From Pseudomonadota bacterium (GTDB lineage Bacteria > Pseudomonadota > Gammaproteobacteria > Burkholderiales > Burkholderiaceae_D): a stretch of DNA of 5,049 bases. Where the stretch lies: the NCBI GenBank assembly GCA_023391395.1, contig JAEWBA010000432.1, positions 1 through 5,049 on the forward strand, in the 5' to 3' direction. Made by a program: the position numbers and the translations under genes. How positions within the stretch are numbered: position 1 is the stretch's first letter; each line of letters begins with the position of its first letter. A model generated the notes under the pieces. The model searched no databases. It was not told the origin of the DNA and worked only from the letters and a program-made list of their open reading frames with translations. Below, in pieces: positions 1 to 5,049 of the stretch.

Positions 1-495
1 GCCCAGGGCTATCCGATCCTGATCATCATGACCATCGCGCTGCTGGTCGATTCCCTGACCAACATCCCGTCGATGGTGAATGACGCTCTCGGCCATCCGC
101 GCATCACCGGCCGCTTCGCGCTGGCGAACGGCATTGTCGGCGTCGGCATGGTGTATGTGGGCACCACGGTGGCCGGCATGGTCGGCGCGGCGGCCGGACA
201 CCTTGTCGCCTCTCTGGCCGTCACCACCGTATTCCTCCTGTTCGTCCATGGCCGCACCGTGCCGATCAGGATAGGCGAAACCCTGCGCAAGGGCTTCGGC
301 CGCAGCCTGGCGGTGGGGGTGCTCATCATTTGCGCGCTGCTGCCGGTCAAATGGCTGGTGCCGGGCGGCCTGCTTGCCACCGCCGGCATCGTCGTCGCCG
401 CCGGCATGGCGCTCGCTCTGGCCGGCTTCGCCTTCATCGTCAGCGTCGACGAGCGCGCGGCCATGCTGGCAATGGCACGGCGGCTGCGCTCCTGA
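1..495 (+). CDS. Polysaccharide (O-antigen/EPS) flippase, Wzx-like, C-terminal part (5' truncated)
   Basis: The reading frame is open from the first base and ends at TGA 493-495, giving 164 residues of a protein that starts upstream of the window. The fragment is strongly hydrophobic, with likely membrane segments near residues 39-62, 63-82, 103-120 and 124-147. Short basic or acidic connectors separate them (HGRTVPIR at 83-90, GETLRKGF at 92-99), and the tail is charged (DERAAMLAMARRLRS). The stretch NDALGHPRITGRFALAN (27-43) followed by small and aromatic residues is typical of C-terminal halves of MOP-superfamily polysaccharide flippases (Polysacc_synt families). Such proteins move undecaprenyl-linked repeat units across the inner membrane. 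The downstream run of glycosyltransferases supports this role. It could be another MOP-type exporter; substrate is unknown. The ATG at 28 is internal, not a start, because the homology-like sequence continues upstream of it. Confidence 0.8.
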   Translation, partial: AQGYPILIIMTIALLVDSLTNIPSMVNDALGHPRITGRFALANGIVGVGMVYVGTTVAGMVGAAAGHLVASLAVTTVFLLFVHGRTVPIRIGETLRKGFGRSLAVGVLIICALLPVKWLVPGGLLATAGIVVAAGMALALAGFAFIVSVDERAAMLAMARRLRS

Positions 496-497
496 GG
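494..497 (+). promoter_or_regulatory. Ribosome binding site overlapping the flippase stop codon
   Basis: GAGG lies 9 nt before the ATG at 507 and shares bases with the TGA stop of the upstream flippase gene. It supports the 507 start and suggests that ribosomes finishing the flippase can reinitiate on the glycosyltransferase. Confidence 0.55.
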
Positions 498-506
498 TAG
501 CGAGCG

Positions 507-1733
507 ATGCGTATTCTCATCGTCAGCGAAGATATTCCCGAGCCGCATATGGGCGGCTTGGCGAAGCACGCGCTGATGCTGGCGCGTGCCCTGATCGGCG
601 CCGGCCATGAAGTCGACATTCTGGGCGGCGACCAGCATCCGATTGAAGTCTGTGGCGAGGAAGGAAGTTTCGGCGGCCGCTTTTTCGGCGAGCTCAACGG
701 CCAGCACGCCGGCTGGAAGGAAATCAGCTTCGGTATGTTCATGCCGCCCAAGCGGCCAGCGATAGCCCGTCACTTCGCCCGCATCATCATGCGCCATGCC
801 CGTAACTACGATGTGGTGCATTACCACGGGCATCTCGCAAACGTCGGCCGCTATCTCCCGCCCGATCTGAATTTCGTACAGACCCGCCATGACCAGGGAA
901 GCGACTGCTTCCGCCATACGCGCTTTCGCGATGGCGCGATCTGCACGTCCGTCGATCCGGGTGATTGCGCCCATTGCATTACCCCGCATCCCAACGTGGT
1001 GCAGCGGGCCGTATCCAGGATGGCGGTTATCCGCTTCCGCAGGGAAGTGTCCGAGAGCTTCCGCAGGCACAAGACGGTATTCGTATCGGACATGCTGCAG
1101 CGAAACCTCGCCCGTACCCTCGGCCCCGGCCGCTGGGGCACCACGGTGCACCACTTCGTCGATACCGAGCTGCTGGAGCGAATCCGCGAGCAAGTGCCGG
1201 GGGAGCCCAACCCGGGCAAATTCCGCATTTTCGTCGCCGCGAAGCTTTATGCCGCCAAGGGAGTGGGCGCCTTTCTGCGCACTCTGAAACCCCATCTCCG
1301 CGACGACATGCAAATCGTCATTGCCGGCGAGGGTCCCGATGCCCCCGCGCTGCGCATGGAGTTCGAGAGTGAGCGGATACGCTTCCTCGGCTGGTGCTCG
1401 CCCGAAGAAACCCTGCGCGCCGCGGCCGCAGCCGACGCCGTAGTGGTGCCCTCGCTGCTCGAGGAAGCGTTCGGCGCGACCACGCTGGAAGGCCTGCTGC
1501 TCGGCAAGCCCACCTTTGCACTCGACATCGGCGGCACGCCGGAACTGGCGCTGTATGCGGCTCCTGGGCAACTGCACCTGCACGCCGACATGCAGAGCCT
1601 AGTGCACGCCCTGGTCGAGCACGACCCGCGCACCCGCTTCCATCCGGTACCGGCCGAACTAGGCGGCGTCGAACGCGCTGCCCAACGCCTGCTGCAGATC
1701 TATCGTTCCCCGCCACGCCAATCTCTTAGCTGA
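507..1733 (+). CDS. Glycosyltransferase family 4 (GT-B fold), cysteine-rich insert
   Basis: This 408-residue protein has the two-domain GT-B layout of retaining GT4 enzymes, at a normal length. The N-terminal acceptor domain opens with beta strand MRILIVSED and the glycine loop PHMGGLAKHALMLARAL (13-29). YDVVHYHGH (101-109) and TRHDQGSDC (126-134) follow. The C-terminal nucleotide-sugar domain starts near residue 238. It carries the basic residues of AAKLYAAKG (K246, K251), VIAGEGPD (271-278) and FLGWCSPEE (293-301). The catalytic EX7E motif is E320-x7-E328 (EAFGATTLE), followed by GKP (333-335) and IGGTPEL (341-347). An insert with C134, C146, C154 and C157 matches the cysteine-rich loop seen in some GT4 enzymes. 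It probably transfers one sugar to the lipid-linked repeat unit at the cytoplasmic side of the inner membrane. Donor and acceptor are not predictable. The start is set by GAGG at 494-497; the next gene follows after 10 nt. Confidence 0.92.
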   Translation: MRILIVSEDIPEPHMGGLAKHALMLARALIGAGHEVDILGGDQHPIEVCGEEGSFGGRFFGELNGQHAGWKEISFGMFMPPKRPAIARHFARIIMRHARNYDVVHYHGHLANVGRYLPPDLNFVQTRHDQGSDCFRHTRFRDGAICTSVDPGDCAHCITPHPNVVQRAVSRMAVIRFRREVSESFRRHKTVFVSDMLQRNLARTLGPGRWGTTVHHFVDTELLERIREQVPGEPNPGKFRIFVAAKLYAAKGVGAFLRTLKPHLRDDMQIVIAGEGPDAPALRMEFESERIRFLGWCSPEETLRAAAAADAVVVPSLLEEAFGATTLEGLLLGKPTFALDIGGTPELALYAAPGQLHLHADMQSLVHALVEHDPRTRFHPVPAELGGVERAAQRLLQIYRSPPRQSLS

Positions 1734-1743
1734 AAGGTTTTCC

Positions 1744-2505
1744 ATGGCGCTTACTTTTTCCATCATCACCTGTACCTGGGACAGTGCGGCCTACCTCGAG
1801 GAATCGATCCGCTCGGTACTGGCCCAGGACTACCCCTACATCGAATACATCTTCGTCGACGGCGGCTCAACCGACGGTACGCTGGAACAGATCCATGCCC
1901 TGCCGCGCCCTTACAAGCTGCTCGAGAACGTGCGCGGCGGCGTCAGCCATGCCATGAATGAAGGCATGCGTGTTGCCACCGGCGACGTCATCGCGCACCT
2001 GCACTCCGACGACTATTACCTGCGCCCCGACGTTTTGTCGCTGGTGGCGCGCCATCTTGACAGCAGCGGTCGCGGCTGGCTATTCGGTCGCACCATGGCG
2101 CTGATCAACGGTCGCCTGCATACCGATAGCTATGTCGCGCCACGTTTCTCCTTCTCCAATCTTCTGAAGGGAAATTTCGTTCCGCATCCGGCTACCTTCG
2201 TGCGCAGCGATTTCATGCGCCGCGCCGGCGGCTTCGACGTCAACCTGAAATACGCCATGGATTATGACCTCTGGCTGCGCCTTGCGAGCCTGGGCGATCC
2301 GGTACAGCTCGACGAGCCGCTGACGGCCTTCCGCGAGCACGAGAACAGCCTGTCCAGTTCCAGCAAGACCCGGCTTGCGGCGATGGCGGAAGACATGCGC
2401 GTCAGGTTGTCCTATGCCGGCCGCAACCCGCTGGACCGCATGGAGCACTACGCGCGCTATCTGGTGCGGCGCCGCCGCGCGATTCGTGGAGGAGCCCGAG
2501 CATGA
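1744..2505 (+). CDS. Glycosyltransferase family 2 (GT-A fold), WcaA/WcaE-like
   Basis: This 253-residue, apparently soluble protein has a complete GT2 fold. The N-terminal strand FSIITCTWDSAAYLEESI (5-22) leads to SVLAQDYPYIEYIFVDGGSTDGT (24-46), whose VDGGSTDGT is the nucleotide-binding signature. GVSHAMNEGMRVATGDVIAHL (66-86) precedes the metal-binding DXD-type motif in HSDD (87-90). The acceptor half has PHPATFVRSDFMRRAGGFD (147-165) and DYDLWLRLA (173-181), where the acidic residues lie at the expected catalytic-base site. It presumably adds one sugar from an NDP-sugar to the growing repeat unit; many such enzymes invert the anomeric centre. AAAGG at 1733-1737 sits just before the ATG and overlaps the upstream stop, so start choice is firm. 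The C-terminus is strongly basic (LVRRRRAIRGGARA), which could favour membrane contact. The substrate is unknown, and the WcaE resemblance is from motif recall only. Confidence 0.92.
   Translation: MALTFSIITCTWDSAAYLEESIRSVLAQDYPYIEYIFVDGGSTDGTLEQIHALPRPYKLLENVRGGVSHAMNEGMRVATGDVIAHLHSDDYYLRPDVLSLVARHLDSSGRGWLFGRTMALINGRLHTDSYVAPRFSFSNLLKGNFVPHPATFVRSDFMRRAGGFDVNLKYAMDYDLWLRLASLGDPVQLDEPLTAFREHENSLSSSSKTRLAAMAEDMRVRLSYAGRNPLDRMEHYARYLVRRRRAIRGGARA
2488..2494 (+). promoter_or_regulatory. Strong ribosome binding site for the second GT2 gene
   Basis: GGAGGAG, 7 nt before the ATG at 2502, lies within the last codons of the preceding GT2 gene. Together with the ATGA stop/start overlap (2502-2505) it fixes the start of the downstream gene and indicates translational coupling. 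Confidence 0.7.
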
Positions 2506-3353
2506 GCATCCCGACCGTTTCCCTCATCGTCGCAACCGTCCAGCGCACGCGCGAGCTGGACCGACTGTTCGATTCGCTGGCGGCACAGACCTTCAAGGAT
2601 TTCGAGGTCATCGTCGTCGACCAGAATGAGGACCAGCGTCTTCAACCGTATCTCGAACGGGCAAGGCGCATGGGTCTGTCCGTCAAGCATCTGCGGCACC
2701 GCCCCGCCAACCTGTCGGCGGCGCGCAATGTCGGCATCGACGCCGCCGAGGGCGAATGGGTCGGATTCCCGGACGACGACTGCTGGTACGACGAGGCCCT
2801 GCTGGAGAAGCTTCAGGAGCGCTTCCGCTGCCGCGATCCGCTATCCGGTGCCGCCGTGCAGTGGGCCGAGGAAGGCGTGCCGCCGCGCGCCGGACGGCAA
2901 CTGAGCTGGGAACGTTCGATGCGCTTCCGCGACATTCCGGTGGCTTCCTTCCAGTTGTTCTTCCATCGCGGCCTGTTCGAAAAGATCGGCGACTTCGACT
3001 GCCGCCTCGGCGTCGGCCTGTTCTTCGGCGCCGGCGAGGAAACCGACCTGGTGCTGCGGGCCCTGCGTGCCGGAGCGCTGTTGACCTACGAGCCGGAGGC
3101 GATCGTCCATCATCCGATCAAGGTGCCGGCCCCCAGTCCCGAAGCACGGCGAGCGGCGCGCTTCCGCGAACGCGGCGCCGGCGCTTTGTGGGCCAAGCAC
3201 GATTTGCCGACCTGGGTGATTGCGCGCGGCCTGGTCGCGCCTGTGGCCCGGCCGCTGCTCAAGGGTTCGCTCGGCTCCGACCTGGCGCTCGGTTGCGCCA
3301 TCGCACAAGGGCGCCTCGACGGATTGCTGGGCTGGAAGCGGGACCATTCCTGA
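2502..3353 (+). CDS. Glycosyltransferase family 2 (GT-A fold)
   Basis: This 283-residue GT2 enzyme is clearly different from its upstream neighbour. The N-terminal strand VSLIVATVQRTRELDRLFDSL (6-26) leads to FEVIVVDQNED (34-44), a variant of the usual VDDGS motif seen in a GT2 subgroup. PANLSAARNVGIDAAEGEW (68-86) follows, then FPDDDCWY (89-96), where D91-D93 supply the metal-binding DXD site. The acceptor half carries GAGEETDLVLRAL (176-188), with acidic residues at the catalytic-base position, and YEPEAIVHHPIK (196-207). The last 50 or so residues include hydrophobic stretches (TWVIARGLVAPVARPLL, 237-253) that may lie against the membrane. It probably adds a sugar to the lipid-linked repeat unit at the inner membrane; donor and linkage are unknown. 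The ATGA overlap and strong ribosome binding site tie it to the gene before it. It is the last gene before a 417-nt gap. Confidence 0.92.
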   Translation: MSIPTVSLIVATVQRTRELDRLFDSLAAQTFKDFEVIVVDQNEDQRLQPYLERARRMGLSVKHLRHRPANLSAARNVGIDAAEGEWVGFPDDDCWYDEALLEKLQERFRCRDPLSGAAVQWAEEGVPPRAGRQLSWERSMRFRDIPVASFQLFFHRGLFEKIGDFDCRLGVGLFFGAGEETDLVLRALRAGALLTYEPEAIVHHPIKVPAPSPEARRAARFRERGAGALWAKHDLPTWVIARGLVAPVARPLLKGSLGSDLALGCAIAQGRLDGLLGWKRDHS

Positions 3354-3435
3354 AGGGAGCAGCTTTCCGAACGCCCATGATTGCCGTCCGGACGCGACCG
3401 GCGGAATCGAAACACGGTGCGGCATCCGGCACGCC

Positions 3436-3473
3436 CCAGGTCTTGAGCCTGGAATGGCGCGCCGGAGCGCGCC
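3436..3473 (+). terminator. Tandem hairpins, terminator-like but without a T tract
   Basis: Two hairpins lie back to back about 80-120 nt after the second GT2 stop. The first pairs CCAGG (3436-3440) with CCTGG (3448-3452) around a 7-nt loop. The second is a perfect 7-bp GC-only stem, GGCGCGC (3456-3462) with GCGCGCC (3467-3473), around the tetraloop CGGA. The following bases are GC-rich with no run of T, so this is not a classical intrinsic terminator. It may instead stabilise the mRNA 3' end or cause pausing. Confidence 0.35.
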
Positions 3474-3592
3474 CGCGGCAGCCCCTGATAGCTCTTACAG
3501 CTTGTCACAACTAAATTCCGGAAAACAGCGCTCGCCTTTGATCTAGAACGGACCGCCACAAGAGCGAGCAGTCACAATTTCAGCGTCGCTGG

Positions 3593-3623
3593 TAGCACGC
3601 AGGCTGCGGCGCCTGCATAGCAC
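3593..3623 (+). repeat. Hairpin flanked by TAGCAC direct repeats
   Basis: A perfect 6-bp stem, GCAGGC (3599-3604) with GCCTGC (3611-3616) and a 6-nt loop, is bracketed by two copies of TAGCAC at 3593-3598 and 3618-3623. The arrangement, in a non-coding gap, could be a regulator site or an RNA leader element. It could also be chance in GC-rich DNA. No known element was recognised. Confidence 0.3.
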
Positions 3624-3719
3624 CTCGCGATGAGGATGGCGCGTCAGATGTCTGCGCCGTTTCGCCTTGCCGGATCAAGAGAAGTCATGGAAAACCGCAA
3701 CAACGGAGACCTCCGCGGA

Positions 3720-3734
3720 GCGCAGCTTCTGCGC
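3720..3734 (+). other. Short perfect hairpin upstream of the second GT4 start
   Basis: GCGCAG (3720-3725) pairs perfectly with CTGCGC (3729-3734) across a 3-nt loop, ending 36 nt before the preferred ATG at 3771. It directly follows the palindrome CTCCGCGGAG at 3711-3720. If transcribed it would form a compact structure in the 5' leader of the GT4 gene. A regulatory role is only a possibility. Confidence 0.3.
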
Positions 3735-3770
3735 ATCGCCGACCATTCGCTCTGGGGCCGACGTATTCCG

Positions 3771-4904
3771 ATGCTAAAGATCACACTCATCACCAATCAC
3801 CCGCCACCGTTCCGGATTCCGATCTATGAAAAGATCGCAGGGACGCCCGGGATCGATTTGCACGTCATCTTCTGCAGCCCTCGCGAGCCGAACCGGCAAT
3901 GGGAGCTGCCGCCGCTGGAGTTCAAGCACGTCTTCCTGAAGGAGCGCTTCGTCGCGCGCGGCAACAACTTCATCCACAACAACCCGGATGTCATTCCCGC
4001 ACTCCGACGGCTGGAACCGGAAGTGATCGTCACCACCGGCTTCAATCCCACCTATCTGTACGCCTTCGGCTATGCAATGAGCAAGGGCGTGGCGCATGTG
4101 CCCATGACCGACGGCACCGATGTGTCGGAACAATCCCTGTCGCGCTGGCACAAGGCAGTGCGCCGCATGGTGTACGCGCGCTCGCATGCCTTCGTCGCCG
4201 CCAGCCATGGCGGCCTGCGGCTCTATGGAAATTATGGCATCCCGCGAGAGCGCTGCTTCCAGTCCTGCCTGTGCACAGACAACGACGCCTACGTAGCCGT
4301 GCCGGCACCGACGGAAAAATCCTTCGACTTCATTTTCTGCAGCCGCATCGTCAGCGCGAAAAATCCGCTCTTTGCGCTGCAGGTTGCCGCCGACACGGCG
4401 CGCCGCCTGGAGCGCCGCCTGCGCATCCTGTTCGTCGGCACGGGGGAACAGGAGGAAGAGGTCAAAGCCGAGGCGGTGCGGCTTGCCGATCTGGTGGATG
4501 CCCAATTCCACGGCCATGCGGCACAGGAGGAATTGCCCGGCCTGTACCGTTCCGCCCGCATCTTCCTGTTCCCGACCGCGCACGATGCATGGGGCGTGGT
4601 GGTGAACGAAGCCTGCGCTGCCGATCTGCCCGTGATTACCACTCCCTACGCCGGCGTCAGCGGGGAACTGGTGGTGGACGGGGAAAACGGCTTCGTCTGT
4701 GAACTGGATGTCGGCGTCTGGTCCGAGCGCGCCGCGTTGCTGCTGGCCCGGCCGGCGGTATACCAGCGCTTCGCCCGCCGCAGCGCCGCGCTGGTATCGA
4801 AATACACCTTCGACCACGCAGCCGACGGCGTGATCGAAGCCTGTCGCTTTGCCGTTGCCGGCCGCCGCGGCAAGGCCGGCGCCTGGCGGCGCAAGGCAGG
4901 CTAG
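3771..4904 (+). CDS. Glycosyltransferase family 4 (GT-B fold), second type
   Basis: This 377-residue GT4 enzyme differs clearly from the one at 507-1733. The N-terminal domain starts with MLKITLITNHPPPFRIPIYEKI (1-22) and includes EPEVIVTTGFNPTY (82-95). MTDGTDVSEQ (112-121) and FVAASHGGLRLYGNYGIPRER (141-161) follow. In the C-terminal domain, CSRIVSAKNP (190-199) gives basic R192 and K197, and ILFVGTGEQ (219-227) is the usual strand-loop. The catalytic motif is DAWGVVVNE (272-280), with Asp in place of the first Glu of EX7E, a variant found in related GT4 enzymes. TTPYAGVSGELV (290-301) and DGENGFVC (303-310) complete the site. It probably adds a sugar to the lipid-linked glycan at the inner membrane. 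I chose ATG 3771 because family-like sequence begins there. An in-frame ATG at 3630 would add 47 atypical residues, and one at 3687, after a modest purine-rich site, would add 28. The ribosome binding site for 3771 is weak (GGGG at 3754-3757). Confidence 0.9.
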   Translation: MLKITLITNHPPPFRIPIYEKIAGTPGIDLHVIFCSPREPNRQWELPPLEFKHVFLKERFVARGNNFIHNNPDVIPALRRLEPEVIVTTGFNPTYLYAFGYAMSKGVAHVPMTDGTDVSEQSLSRWHKAVRRMVYARSHAFVAASHGGLRLYGNYGIPRERCFQSCLCTDNDAYVAVPAPTEKSFDFIFCSRIVSAKNPLFALQVAADTARRLERRLRILFVGTGEQEEEVKAEAVRLADLVDAQFHGHAAQEELPGLYRSARIFLFPTAHDAWGVVVNEACAADLPVITTPYAGVSGELVVDGENGFVCELDVGVWSERAALLLARPAVYQRFARRSAALVSKYTFDHAADGVIEACRFAVAGRRGKAGAWRRKAG

Positions 4905-4907
4905 GAC

Positions 4908-5030
4908 ATGGCGGCCCAGGGGAAATCGGCATTGCCGCTTCCGCACAGGGAAGAGGAAATGCAAGGCACGCCGGTGCGGCGGCGCCGGACGGTTCGCGCA
5001 TACATGCACAAGGACGGCTCTACAGCATGA
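4908..5030 (+). CDS. Possible small ORF, 40 residues, overlapping the next gene's start
   Basis: This ORF starts 3 nt after the GT4 stop and ends at TGA 5028-5030, overlapping the ATG at 5027 as ATGA, the same coupling seen at 2502. AAGGCAGG (4893-4900) precedes the ATG at 4908. An internal ATG at 4959 has a strong purine-rich site just before it (GGGAAGAGGA, 4948-4957) and would give a 23-residue peptide. The peptide is basic, with RRRR at residues 25-28, and shows no membrane segment, signal peptide or recognised family. It could be a leader peptide whose translation is coupled to the next gene. It could equally be a chance frame in a 122-nt spacer. A 7-bp hairpin (4971-4977 with 4982-4988, one G-U pair) lies inside it. 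Confidence 0.25.
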   Translation: MAAQGKSALPLPHREEEMQGTPVRRRRTVRAYMHKDGSTA

Positions 5031-5049
5031 AAGTACTCGTAGTGCACAA
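5027..5049 (+). CDS. Start of a probable GT4 glycosyltransferase (3' truncated)
   Basis: Seven complete codons are visible, MKVLVVH, followed by AA, which begins an Asn or Lys codon. This is the usual first beta strand of a GT-B enzyme, and many GT4 proteins begin MKVLVVHN. The surrounding glycosyltransferases make that reading likely. AAGGA at 5010-5014 lies 12 nt before the ATG, a little far. The ATGA overlap with the small frame ending at 5030 may help initiation. With so few residues, another Rossmann-type enzyme is possible. Confidence 0.5.

Larger units (their letters stand above)
3354..3770 (+). other. Non-coding gap with hairpins, short direct repeats and an AT-rich patch
   Basis: No convincing gene is seen in these 417 nt. 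Open frames crossing the gap are extensions or shadows of neighbouring genes and lack family motifs. The gap contains tandem hairpins at 3436-3473, hairpins at 3599-3616 and 3720-3734, and perfect 10-bp palindromes at 3386-3395 (CGTCCGGACG) and 3711-3720 (CTCCGCGGAG). GTCACAA occurs at 3504-3510 and again at 3571-3577. The stretch 3502-3525 is AT-rich for this window. The features fit a transcript end for the upstream genes followed by a promoter and leader for the downstream GT4 gene. I could not find a good sigma-70 promoter pair. Confidence 0.6.

Noticed and set aside
9..1583. Long open frame of 524 codons on the - strand
   Set aside because: It lies antisense to the flippase and first GT4 genes, which have clear family motifs. 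Its translation has no recognisable domain. Long antisense frames are expected in GC-rich coding DNA.
2756..3514. 252-codon + strand frame overlapping the second GT2 gene and running into the gap
   Set aside because: It is an arginine- and alanine-rich shadow frame. The GT2 gene in the other frame carries all the motifs, and the part in the gap has no family signal.
3502..3530. TTGTCA as a sigma-70 -35 box
   Set aside because: No acceptable -10 hexamer lies 16-18 nt downstream.
3110..3559. 149-codon - strand frame reaching into the gap
   Set aside because: It mostly overlaps the GT2 gene in antisense. It has no recognised motif and no sign of its own promoter.
3590..3605. Sigma-54-like GG-N10-GC spacing (GG 3591-3592, GC 3603-3604)
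   Set aside because: Only the invariant dinucleotides fit. The CACG and TT parts of the consensus are missing, and this spacing is common by chance in GC-rich DNA.
3354..3770. CRISPR array, tRNA, insertion-sequence ends or cyclic-di-GMP riboswitch in the gap
   Set aside because: There are no regularly spaced repeats, no cloverleaf, no terminal inverted repeats with target duplication, and no recognisable riboswitch core.
3774..5009. Long open frame of 411 codons on the - strand
   Set aside because: It is antisense to the second GT4 gene, shows no family motif, and is explained by codon bias of the real gene.

Overview
The window is a GC-rich, tightly packed stretch of bacterial DNA with every supported gene on the + strand. 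It reads as the inside of a surface-polysaccharide (exopolysaccharide, capsule or O-antigen) biosynthesis locus. The GC-rich codon use, the Wzx-type flippase and the run of mixed GT4 and GT2 glycosyltransferases suggest a proteobacterium, most likely a betaproteobacterium. That placement is inference; nothing here fixes the genus.

Layout. Positions 1-495 hold the C-terminal part of a multi-spanning membrane protein of the polysaccharide flippase (Wzx, MOP) type. A GT4 glycosyltransferase (507-1733) follows after 11 nt. A GT2 glycosyltransferase (1744-2505) follows after 10 nt, and a second GT2 enzyme (2502-3353) overlaps it by ATGA. These four genes look like one transcription and translation unit. 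A gap of about 417 nt (3354-3770) holds no convincing gene. It does contain several perfect short hairpins, two short direct repeats and a local AT-rich patch, and probably marks an operon boundary or internal regulatory region. A second, different GT4 enzyme (3771-4904) follows. A 122-nt spacer then contains a possible 40-codon ORF (4908-5030) whose stop overlaps, again as ATGA, the start of a further gene at 5027. Only the first residues of that gene are visible (MKVLVVH), and they look like the first beta strand of another GT4 enzyme.

Working model from family knowledge: the glycosyltransferases add sugars one at a time to a lipid-linked repeat unit on the cytoplasmic face of the inner membrane. 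The flippase then moves that unit to the periplasm for polymerisation and export. The sugars and linkages cannot be read from sequence. No polymerase, initiating transferase or export gene lies in this window.

No clear novel system is present. The points most worth a second look are the structured 3354-3770 gap, the possible coupled small ORF at 4908-5030, and the cysteine-rich insert in the first GT4 enzyme.
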